A DNA stretch of 6,517 nucleotides, from contig JAHFPK010000164.1 of NCBI GenBank assembly GCA_023266715.1, positions 1 to 6,517 on the forward strand. The letters are read 5' to 3'. The position numbers and the translations under genes are program-made. Below, piece by piece: positions 1-5,736 of this stretch (position 1 is its first letter; every line of letters starts with the position of its first letter). Origin of the DNA: Hyphomicrobiales bacterium. GTDB taxonomy: Bacteria; Pseudomonadota; Alphaproteobacteria; Rhizobiales; Aestuariivirgaceae. Under the pieces are notes generated by a model. It had not been told where the DNA came from, ran no database searches, and saw only the letters and a list, made by a program, of their open reading frames with translations.

Positions 1-39
1 AGCCAATTCTGCAAGAGGGGTAGATCCGGCCACCGATTG

Positions 40-141
40 TCAGAAACCAAGGCCATTGAGCCATGTGACAAATGACGGGCCTATAAAATAGATTGCAAGT
101 GGTGACGCGATAAAACCCAATGGTACCCCCACCGGTATATC
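40..141 (-). other. Out-of-frame hydrophobic tail of the membrane protein
   Basis: Read from GAT at 141 on the minus strand, this segment gives 33 codons before a TGA at 42-40. It starts DIPVGVPLGF, continues through the strongly hydrophobic IASPLAIYFIG and ends VTWLNGLGF. It begins exactly where the upstream frame passes residue K113. It would supply a third membrane helix. There is no start codon with a ribosome binding site suggesting independent translation. I read it as the true C-terminus separated by a one-base loss, whether real mutation, sequencing error in a short A/T run, or ribosomal slippage. The match of hydrophobic character is seen; the cause is inferred. Confidence 0.55.
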
Positions 142-479
142 TTTGATGGATCGTCAATCGTGAGTTTGGGATATTTTTCTATTCGGCCATTTGGGGCGAT
201 ATCCCATCTTCTGGGCGCAATTAAATATCCTACAACAGTTACTGGCATTGAAACGTAAAACCACAAGCCAACAACAGTGACTTGAAATTGTGAAAAATAC
301 GCGATGAGCCCCTTAGTTCTGTGCAGAATTACAAATCCATGGGCCGGATCAGGAACTTTGGGTCCATGACTCGTCCACCAAAGTTCAAGAAGCACGATGC
401 AAAAAAGATTCATCAATCCGAAACCAAACAAAATGCTTCCAACAACATTACGAATGGAACGAAGTTTCGTGGCATTCAT
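81..479 (-). CDS. Small membrane protein of unknown function, probably frameshifted near its 3' end
   Basis: I do not recognise this 132-residue protein. The ATG start is well supported: GGAG lies 7 nt upstream. Two hydrophobic stretches look like membrane helices, about residues 12-35 and 66-88, separated by a polar segment containing the HGP and PDPAHGF motifs. After the second helix comes a charged region (RRWD to DDPSK, residues 90-113). The last 19 residues are rich in His, Arg and Trp and look unlike protein. In another frame the same DNA encodes a clearly hydrophobic tail; one extra A in the AAA run at 142-144 would join it and give a 146-residue, three-helix protein ending at 40. The gene starts 63 nt after trmB on the same strand and may be the end of that transcript, though the DNA is visibly AT-richer than metK and trmB, hinting at a separate origin. 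That it is a real gene is fairly sure; its intactness is not. Confidence 0.68.
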   Translation of the reverse strand: MNATKLRSIRNVVGSILFGFGLMNLFCIVLLELWWTSHGPKVPDPAHGFVILHRTKGLIAYFSQFQVTVVGLWFYVSMPVTVVGYLIAPRRWDIAPNGRIEKYPKLTIDDPSKIYRWGYHWVLSRHHLQSIL

Positions 480-520
480 TGTCGGTCTCCAGCAAGCAGA
501 AAGTAATTAGATTCCAGTAA

Positions 521-537
521 TTGCAATCATTTTGCAA
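521..537. repeat. Pair of TTGCAA palindromes upstream of the membrane-protein gene
   Basis: Two copies of the self-complementary hexamer TTGCAA at 521-526 and 532-537 form an imperfect 17-bp palindrome in the 63-nt gap between trmB and the membrane-protein gene. It lies about 42-58 nt before the start codon, where a promoter or operator could be. I could not find a convincing promoter around it. It may be chance in AT-rich DNA. Confidence 0.25.
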
Positions 538-542
538 GTCCC

Positions 543-1199
543 TCAATCCCTGCGCTGAAACCGTAAGTATTGCGTCTCCCGCCCTTCCCGCTTAGCCTTG
601 GCTTCATAACGGGTTTGCAACCAGTTTTCGAACGGCTCTGTCGAATTACTCGCCAGCGCAAATCCGCCATGCTCTCGAACCTCGCGCAAGGTCCATTCAT
701 TGTAATCGTCGATATCGCTGGCAAACAGAAAAAGCCCGTCAGGCTTCAACAGCATATGAAATTGTTTCAGCGTATCCGCATTCACAATCCGCCGCTCGTG
801 GTGGCGCTTCTTGGGCCAGGGGTCGGGATACAAAACATAAATCCGGCTTAAGCTCGCAGGTGGAAGCTTCTCCAGCAGATAGCGCACATCGTCATCATGA
901 ATGCGGATATTGCCAATGGCTTTCTCTTCAATCAAAGCCAGCAGCTTTGCCACGCCATTGCGAAACGGCTCAGCCCCGATAAAATTCACCTCCGGATACA
1001 GTTCTGCCTGATGGGCGAGATGCTCACCTCCACCGAAACCGATTTCCAAGCGAACCTCGCCAGAAATTCCGGAAAGCGGATTATTCAAATCAACCCGCAG
1101 TTTCGGCAGCAATTCTTCCATCAGCTGCAAATGATGACGGCGCAGGGTTTTACCCCTGCGCCGTCCGAAAAATTGAAAGCGTTTTTTGTCTTCGCTCAC
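543..1199 (-). CDS. trmB: tRNA (guanine-N7-)-methyltransferase
   Basis: TrmB uses S-adenosylmethionine to methylate N7 of guanine 46 in the variable loop of tRNAs, in the cytoplasm. The 218-residue length fits the bacterial family. Visible motifs in order: a basic N-terminus with FGRRRGKTLR (11-20); the SAM-binding glycine loop EIGFGGGEH (52-60); the acidic end of strand 2 in GAEPF (75-79); DDDVRYLL (102-109); the family signature PDPWPKKRHHERR (125-137); ASDIDDYNEW (160-169); and the basic C-terminal TRYEAKAKREGRE. The start is GTG at 1199, which overlaps the metK stop in the sequence GTGA. No strong Shine-Dalgarno precedes it, so translation is probably coupled to metK. The start is supported by the N-terminal match to alphaproteobacterial relatives. 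Co-transcription of a SAM producer with this SAM user is conserved in the group. Confidence 0.96.
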   Translation of the reverse strand: MSEDKKRFQFFGRRRGKTLRRHHLQLMEELLPKLRVDLNNPLSGISGEVRLEIGFGGGEHLAHQAELYPEVNFIGAEPFRNGVAKLLALIEEKAIGNIRIHDDDVRYLLEKLPPASLSRIYVLYPDPWPKKRHHERRIVNADTLKQFHMLLKPDGLFLFASDIDDYNEWTLREVREHGGFALASNSTEPFENWLQTRYEAKAKREGRETQYLRFQRRD

Positions 1200-2389
1200 T
1201 TCACCGCCGCTTTGAGGGCTTTCACGAGGTCAGTCTTCTCCCAGGAAAAACCGCCATCCTTTTCAACAGCCCGCCCGAAATGGCCATAGGAAGACGTGCG
1301 CGCATAGATCGGCCGGTTAAGGGCGAGGTGCGTGCGAATGCCGCGCGGGCTCAAATCCATGACCTTGGCAATCGCCTTTTCGAGCTTGGCTTCCGCAACC
1401 TTCCCCGTGCCGTGAGTATCCACATAAATCGAAAGGGGCTTGGAGACACCAATTGCATAGGAAAGCTGGATGGTGCATTGCCTGGCGAGGCCGGCTGCCA
1501 CCACATTCTTGGCGAGATAGCGCGCGGCGTAAGCCGCCGAACGATCAACCTTGGTGGGGTCCTTGCCGGAGAACGCGCCGCCGCCATGAGGTGCCGCGCC
1601 GCCGTACGTGTCCACAATAATCTTGCGGCCCGTAAGGCCCGCATCGCCATCGGGGCCGCCAATAAAGAACTTGCCCGTGGGATTCACATGCCAGACCGTG
1701 TCTTTCGTAATCCAGCCCGCAGGCAGTGCCTTCTTCACATAGGGCTTCACCAGTTTCAGCATGTCATCGGACGTGAGGCTCTCGTCAATATGCTGGTGCG
1801 AAACCACGATATGCGTAGCGCCAACGGGCTTGCCATTCTTGTATTGAACGGTGACCTGGCTCTTTGAATCGGGCCCCAGGGCCTTTTCCTTGCCGGAATG
1901 GCGGGCTTCCGCCAGCAACTGCAGGATGCGCTGGGCGTAATAAAGCGGTGCCGGCATCAAAGCCGGCGTCTCATCACAGGCATAGCCGAACATGATGCCC
2001 TGGTCGCCAGCGCCTTCATCTTTCTTGGCGCCAGAATCTACACCCTGTGCAATGTCAGCCGACTGTTCATGAAGCAGGATTTCCACCTTGGCCGTCTGCC
2101 AGTGAAAGCCATTCTGCTCATAACCAATACTCTTGATGGCACGCCGCGCCGCATCCTCGATCTTGGCATGGGTCACCGAGGAAGGCCCGCGGGTTTCACC
2201 GCCGATAATAATCCGGTTTGTGGTTGCAAAAGTTTCGCAGGCCACGCGCACCTGCGCCGGGTCCATTCCCTGTTCCAGGGCCTCGCGATAAAACAAATCG
2301 ACAATTTCATCGGAAATGCGGTCGCAGACCTTGTCCGGATGGCCCTCGGATACGGATTCGCTGGTAAAAAGATAATTCTTGCGTGACAT
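1196..2389 (-). CDS. metK: S-adenosylmethionine synthetase (methionine adenosyltransferase)
   Basis: MetK makes S-adenosylmethionine from methionine and ATP, releasing phosphate and pyrophosphate; it is a cytosolic, essential enzyme working as a tetramer. The 397 residues fit the bacterial family. Motifs: SEGHPDKVCDRISD (14-27, with the ATP-site histidine H17), the signature GAGDQGIMFGYA (126-137), the glycine-rich stretch beginning FIGGPDGDAGLTGRK (242-256), and the phosphate loop GGGAFSGKDPTKVDRSAAY (269-287). The C-terminus has the usual RPIYARTSSYGHFGR segment. The ATG at 2389 begins MSRKNYLFTSESVSEGHPDK, the normal N-terminus; GAGG lies 10 nt and AGAG 5 nt upstream. A promoter and a 20-bp palindrome sit in its own leader, so it is probably regulated separately from the upstream regulator gene. 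It is followed by trmB with a 4-nt overlap. Confidence 0.98.
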   Translation of the reverse strand: MSRKNYLFTSESVSEGHPDKVCDRISDEIVDLFYREALEQGMDPAQVRVACETFATTNRIIIGGETRGPSSVTHAKIEDAARRAIKSIGYEQNGFHWQTAKVEILLHEQSADIAQGVDSGAKKDEGAGDQGIMFGYACDETPALMPAPLYYAQRILQLLAEARHSGKEKALGPDSKSQVTVQYKNGKPVGATHIVVSHQHIDESLTSDDMLKLVKPYVKKALPAGWITKDTVWHVNPTGKFFIGGPDGDAGLTGRKIIVDTYGGAAPHGGGAFSGKDPTKVDRSAAYAARYLAKNVVAAGLARQCTIQLSYAIGVSKPLSIYVDTHGTGKVAEAKLEKAIAKVMDLSPRGIRTHLALNRPIYARTSSYGHFGRAVEKDGGFSWEKTDLVKALKAAVK

Positions 2390-2429
2390 CTAAACTCTGC
2401 CTCTGTGACCTAAGCCTTGCCCCAATTCC

Positions 2430-2449
2430 GCATAAAGAATTCTTTATGC
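2430..2449. promoter_or_regulatory. Perfect 20-bp palindrome in the metK leader, candidate operator
   Basis: The sequence GCATAAAGAATTCTTTATGC is a perfect 20-bp inverted repeat centred on an EcoRI site. It lies 40-60 nt before the metK start and would cover roughly +7 to +26 from the predicted transcription start, a position suited to a repressor. As RNA it could form an 8-bp stem with an AAUU loop, but no U-tract follows, so it is not a terminator. An AT-rich palindrome fits a dimeric regulator; ArsR-family methionine-cycle regulators such as SahR and the XRE protein encoded just upstream are candidates. Which protein binds is inference. Confidence 0.6.
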
Positions 2450-2462
2450 CCCTGAAAAGGCG

Positions 2463-2491
2463 TTAATGGCAGTCTTCCTAAGAGAGGTCAA
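2463..2491 (-). promoter_or_regulatory. Predicted sigma-70-type promoter of metK
   Basis: On the minus strand a -35 element TTGACC (2491-2486), preceded by C to give the alphaproteobacterial CTTGAC form, is followed after 17 nt by CATTAA (2468-2463) as the -10. Predicted start of transcription is near 2456, giving a leader of about 66 nt. The -35 is good and the spacing ideal; the -10 is moderate. It would let metK-trmB be expressed independently of the regulator gene. Confidence 0.5.
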
Positions 2492-2500
2492 GCGCGCGAT

Positions 2501-2528
2501 ATATGAAGGCAGAGCTAGTCCTTCATAT
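2501..2528 (-). repeat. Inverted repeat across the regulator's stop codon
   Basis: ATATGAAGG (2501-2509) and CCTTCATAT (2520-2528) form a perfect 9-bp inverted repeat with a 10-nt loop that contains the TAG stop of the XRE gene. In minus-strand RNA it would fold into a stable hairpin, but it is followed by AUCGCGCG rather than a U-run, so it is not a classical intrinsic terminator. It could protect the 3' end of the regulator mRNA or damp read-through into metK. Confidence 0.4.
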
Positions 2529-2916
2529 CCACAATGCAGCGTGCCAGCGTTGCAATCAGCTTTCGCTTTGTCGTGTTATCCGCATCACGAAACGCCTTGG
2601 CCAATTGAATGCCCTCCGCGTTCATCAGCGAGGACATCACACTGTTCTGCTCGTTGGATTCGCTGAAGCCTGATTCTTTGTCAGCGCCAGGCAAATCCTC
2701 AAAAAAAGCCTGCACCGGAACACCCAGTATCTTTGCCGCATAGAACAGCCGACTGGCGCTGATACGATTGGAACCCTTCTCGTATTTCTGCACCTGCTGG
2801 AACGTAATACCCAGCAATTCGCCAAGCTTTTCCTGGCTCATGCTGATGATTTGCCTGCGCATACGGATGCGCGAACCGACATGTACGTCGATGTAATTTG
2901 GATCTCGTCTTGTCAT
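2515..2916 (-). CDS. XRE (Cro/CI) family transcriptional regulator, PraR-like
   Basis: This is a 133-residue DNA-binding protein with one helix-turn-helix domain at about residues 13-66 (VGSRIRMRRQIISMSQEKL, then GITFQQVQKYEKGSNRIS). The C-terminal half is acidic and low in hydrophobicity until a final amphipathic helix (TKRKLIATLARCIVDMKD). The pattern strongly resembles the alphaproteobacterial PraR/PhaR-like regulators that commonly lie between lnt and metK. A longer reading from GTG at 2955 is open, but ATG at 2916 has GAGG 5 nt upstream and gives the family's usual N-terminus, MTRRDPNYIDVHVGSR, so I choose it. It has its own 198-nt upstream region with repeats suggestive of an operator, so autoregulation is plausible. 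The target genes cannot be told from the sequence. Confidence 0.9.
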   Translation of the reverse strand: MTRRDPNYIDVHVGSRIRMRRQIISMSQEKLGELLGITFQQVQKYEKGSNRISASRLFYAAKILGVPVQAFFEDLPGADKESGFSESNEQNSVMSSLMNAEGIQLAKAFRDADNTTKRKLIATLARCIVDMKD

Positions 2917-3114
2917 ATACCCCTCAGACCGTTGCCCCCAGTCTGAACTACACACTAATCGCTCATTTCATCTGAGAATATACAACAGATTCCGTGATCA
3001 ACTTTGTGTAAAAAGTTAGTCTAATAGTCGCTTCCGTGTAAACAAAATTCGATGGTACCAGCAAAAACCTGTCCAGATAACAACCATTTCGCTCATGTTC
3101 CACTTTAGATTGTA
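2917..3114 (-). promoter_or_regulatory. Regulatory gap between lnt and the XRE gene
   Basis: This 198-nt AT-rich stretch has no convincing gene. On the minus strand TTTACAC occurs twice, exactly 30 bp apart (3042-3036 and 3012-3006). The first, TTTACA, has a possible -10 CTAACT 17 nt downstream (3019-3014). A second weak pair is TTGATC (3001-2996) with TATTCT (2980-2975) at 15-nt spacing. An inverted repeat AACTTT/AAAGTT (3000-3005 and 3012-3017) overlaps the inner copy. No terminator hairpin for lnt is evident. The region probably holds the regulator's promoter; the exact elements are uncertain. Confidence 0.45.
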
Positions 3115-4677
3115 TTATAATATGAAGCCCAAAGCGCACAAGAGCAAAAGCGCGAAGAAAAATAACAGCTGGCCATGGCTGGCAAAGAATGGGGGCGGAA
3201 GGCTCTGCGGAAGGCTTGCATCGAGGACACCCGTCTGGCCCAATGAAAGTCTCGAAACTGTCCGGCCATAAGGGTCGATGACAGTGGATATTCCGGTATT
3301 CGCCGCCCTTACCATAGGCAGCCCCTGTTCAATGGCACGTAGTCTCGCCTGCGCCAGATGCTGGTAGGGTCCGGTTGAGTTTCCAAACCAGCCATCGTTG
3401 GTGACATTGATGAGCCATCCCGGCCGCTTCTGCGGGTCAACAAAGTGATCCGGAAATATCGCCTCATAGCAAATTGAAAATCCAACCGCAGGCGCTCCCG
3501 GAATGGCAAGACTTACAGGTCCGGGCCCCGCTGCAAAACTGCCTGGAACCGTCACCACTTTTCGAAATCCCAGGGGTTCGAGAAGCCATTCGAAGGGGAG
3601 GAATTCTCCACCCGGAACCAGGCGCCACTTGTCATACTGTGCCACCACATTTCCAAAGCCATCAAAGGTCAGAATGCTGTTGAAGACCTTGTCACTTTCT
3701 TCATCCCCCACAATGCTGATTTCGCGCCGCAAGGTGCCAGTCATAAGAGTCTTGGTGCCACCGAGCAATTTGGCCACCTCTGCGCTTGCATGATCACTCT
3801 CATCAATCAGGAATGGCACCGCCGATTCCGGCCAGATGATATGCGTAACTGGCTTTTCGTTCTGTGATACGCGTCCTGACATCTCCAGCAATTGATCAAA
3901 GATCGCGCGCATATTTTCACCGCGCCATTTGTCATCCTGCGAAATGTTGGGCTGAACAATCCGGAGCGTGACACCTTCAACATTTGCGACTGCCCCATGC
4001 TGAAGCCGGTAGCTTCCCCAGGCCCAGCACAAAGGAAGAGTTGCAATGATCAGCAAAGCTGTCGCCCGGTGCAATCGCTTTGAATGCTTATCAAACACAA
4101 ATGGCCATGTGGCGGCCCACAGCACAATGAGTACGGTCAGTCCCGGCATGCCCCAGAGTGCTGCCGTTTGCGCAACGGCGCCCATACCATCGCTGGCAAG
4201 GCCCGGAGCTGCCCAGGGAAAACCGGTAAACAAGATCCCGCGCAATCCTTCTGCCGCCGCAAGTGCTGCGGTAAAAACAAGCGTCGCAGGAAAGCGTTTA
4301 AGTCCACTCAGGGTCACACAGGCAAAGGCAAGCCCCCAGTAGACAGCCATGGCAGCAGCAAGGCCGCCAACTGCAAAGGGCATCATCCATAGGTAGTCTT
4401 CTTTATCGACAAGAAAGGCAAAGCCAATCCAGTGAAAGGCAACAATGAAATAGCCAAACCCAAAGCCCCAGCCCAACAGGAAGGATTGCACGCCGCGCTG
4501 CTTTTCAATTCCGTCCAGCATGAACAACACAACGGGAATGGTAACAAACAGCAAGGGCCAGAAATCAAGCGGCGGCATAGCCAAGGCCGCAATCATGCCA
4601 GCGATCAGGGCAAGACCCACGCGCCGCCAGCCCTTTGCCTTTTGCAAAAGCTCAATCAATCGAGTTGTCACGGGCAA
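3115..4677 (-). CDS. lnt: Apolipoprotein N-acyltransferase
   Basis: Lnt transfers a third acyl chain from phospholipid to the N-terminal cysteine of lipoproteins, at the periplasmic face of the inner membrane. The 520 residues fit the family. The N-terminal third is a bundle of membrane helices (about 20-55, 65-88, 95-122, 130-150, 163-195 and 207-221), followed by a nitrilase-like domain (about 235-480) and a last helix at 503-519. The catalytic triad is present: E284 in IIWPESAVPF, K350 in YDKWRLVPGGEFLPF and C403 in GFSICYEAIFPD, with the usual NVTNDGWFGNSTGPYQH segment (424-440). The start I give is TTG at 4677, 6 nt after the ureohydrolase stop, with AAGG about 10 nt upstream. The reading frame is closed by that stop, so the only other early choice is GTG at 4671. 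Translation is probably coupled to the upstream gene. Confidence 0.96.
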   Translation of the reverse strand: MPVTTRLIELLQKAKGWRRVGLALIAGMIAALAMPPLDFWPLLFVTIPVVLFMLDGIEKQRGVQSFLLGWGFGFGYFIVAFHWIGFAFLVDKEDYLWMMPFAVGGLAAAMAVYWGLAFACVTLSGLKRFPATLVFTAALAAAEGLRGILFTGFPWAAPGLASDGMGAVAQTAALWGMPGLTVLIVLWAATWPFVFDKHSKRLHRATALLIIATLPLCWAWGSYRLQHGAVANVEGVTLRIVQPNISQDDKWRGENMRAIFDQLLEMSGRVSQNEKPVTHIIWPESAVPFLIDESDHASAEVAKLLGGTKTLMTGTLRREISIVGDEESDKVFNSILTFDGFGNVVAQYDKWRLVPGGEFLPFEWLLEPLGFRKVVTVPGSFAAGPGPVSLAIPGAPAVGFSICYEAIFPDHFVDPQKRPGWLINVTNDGWFGNSTGPYQHLAQARLRAIEQGLPMVRAANTGISTVIDPYGRTVSRLSLGQTGVLDASLPQSLPPPFFASHGQLLFFFALLLLCALGFIL

Positions 4678-4683
4678 ACGCGA

Positions 4684-5658
4684 TCAGCCTTTTCGTCGCT
4701 TCGCCACGTCTTCCGCCATCGAACACAGGATCTCAAACATCATGGTAACCCCCGCATAGGCCGTCATGCCGGATGGATCAAACGGCGGGGACACCTCAAC
4801 CACATCGGCTCCCACTACGTTGAGCCCGCGTAAGCCCCGCAACATCTGCTGCGCCTGGAATGTTGTAAAGCCGCCAATCTCCGGAGTGCCGGTTCCTGGC
4901 GCATAAACGGGGTCAAGCATATCTATGTCAAAGCTCACATAGGTTTCTCCGTCGCCCGCTATGCCGCGGGCAATCTCCATCACCTTCTTCGGTCCCAGTT
5001 CCATCGCCTCTTCAATGCGCATGAGGCGGGCACCCATTTTCTCGCCATACTCAAAGTCGTCGAGATCATACATCGAGCCGCGCAAGCCAATTTGTATCGT
5101 GCGCTTGGGATCCAGCACGCCCTCCTCAATAGCGCGCTTGAATGGCGTGCCATGGGTATAGCGGAAGCCGCCGAAGTAACTGTCATAAAGATCCGTGTGC
5201 GCATCAAAATGGATCATGCTCACCGGCTTTTTCTGCCCCAATGCGCGCAGGATCGGCAGCGAACACAGATGATCGCCGCCCGCCGAGAGGGGCCGAATGC
5301 CTTTGGCAATAAGCTTCTTGAAATAGCCTTCAACTCGCATCAGGCCGTCATCGACATTGGCCGGGTTCACCGGGCAATCACCGAGGTCCGCCACATTGGC
5401 GAGATCATAGGGCACCACATGGGAGGTCTGGTGCATCCGCCGCACCATGGATGACGTATCGCGCATTTGCCGGGGTCCATGGCGCGGTCCCGGGCGATTG
5501 GTAGTGCCAATATCCCACGGAATTCCAACAATGCCGATATCAACATTCTTCGCATCGTCGAGCAACACATGGGGCAAGCGGTAAAACGTGGCAATGCCCC
5601 CAAAGCGCGGCGTGACCAGACCCGATACGGGTTGATTGAAATCGTTTAAATTGGGCAT
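4684..5658 (-). CDS. speB: Agmatinase-family ureohydrolase
   Basis: This 324-residue protein belongs to the arginase/agmatinase family, binuclear manganese enzymes that split guanidino compounds into urea and an amine. All expected metal ligands are visible: H130 in SAGGDH, D152, H154 and D156 in HFDAHTDLYD, and D244 and D246 in SFDIDMLDP. The agmatinase-type elements RPGPRHGPRQMR (55-66) and YTHGTPFKRAIEEG (167-180) are present. The N-terminal TPRFGGIATFYRLP also occurs in guanidinobutyrase and guanidinopropionase relatives, so the substrate could be agmatine (giving putrescine) or another guanidino acid or compound; the speB symbol is a family-level call. ATG at 5658 has AGGA 6 nt upstream. 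It is the first gene of the minus-strand cluster, divergent from the macrodomain gene and directly followed by lnt. Confidence 0.9.
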   Translation of the reverse strand: MPNLNDFNQPVSGLVTPRFGGIATFYRLPHVLLDDAKNVDIGIVGIPWDIGTTNRPGPRHGPRQMRDTSSMVRRMHQTSHVVPYDLANVADLGDCPVNPANVDDGLMRVEGYFKKLIAKGIRPLSAGGDHLCSLPILRALGQKKPVSMIHFDAHTDLYDSYFGGFRYTHGTPFKRAIEEGVLDPKRTIQIGLRGSMYDLDDFEYGEKMGARLMRIEEAMELGPKKVMEIARGIAGDGETYVSFDIDMLDPVYAPGTGTPEIGGFTTFQAQQMLRGLRGLNVVGADVVEVSPPFDPSGMTAYAGVTMMFEILCSMAEDVAKRRKG

Positions 5659-5736
5659 GGAGTTTCCTAATTCTTCTATACTGGTTTATTAAATCTTCCA
5701 TTCTAGTTTAGAAGAAACCATTGATGGAGCAAGGCC
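5659..5736. promoter_or_regulatory. Divergent promoter region, ureohydrolase and macrodomain genes
   Basis: This 78-nt gap must hold the start signals for both divergent genes. It contains the inverted repeat TTCTTCTA (5671-5678) / TAGAAGAA (5709-5716), 38 bp centre to centre, and a smaller palindrome TTCTA-gtt-TAGAA (5701-5713) inside its right arm. A possible minus-strand -10 is TATAGA (5679-5674), about 20 nt before the ATG, but its -35 is poor. TATACT (5677-5682) could serve the plus strand, also without a good -35. The elements are visible; their role is inferred. Confidence 0.35.

Noticed and set aside
1..80. In-frame continuation past the TAG at 81-83 to the window edge
   Set aside because: The frame stays open for 26 codons after the stop, but the peptide lacks the hydrophobic character of the gene, and the alternative frame ending at 40 is a much better continuation.
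1280..1867. 195-codon plus-strand reading frame opposite metK
   Set aside because: It lies wholly antisense to the unmistakable metK and its protein has no recognisable motif; such long shadows are common in GC-rich genes.
2390..2462. SAM-sensing riboswitch in the metK leader
   Set aside because: I compared the leader with what I recall of SAM-II and SAM/SAH elements. The two GTCAC copies near 2403-2409 and 2382-2387 are direct, not complementary, and no pseudoknot-forming pairing is evident. A covariance-model search would settle it.
2917..2955. Longer XRE protein starting at GTG 2955
   Set aside because: The added 13 residues do not match the family N-terminus, whereas ATG at 2916 has a good GAGG 5 nt upstream.
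3016..3096. 26-codon minus-strand reading frame between lnt and the XRE gene
   Set aside because: It begins ATG AGC GAA with only a weak, too-close GTGGA upstream, and the predicted peptide has no recognisable feature. It lies over the likely regulator promoter.
4084..4392. Plus-strand reading frames opposite lnt
   Set aside because: Overlapping antisense frames inside the well-supported lnt gene, with basic, low-complexity products and no start signal.
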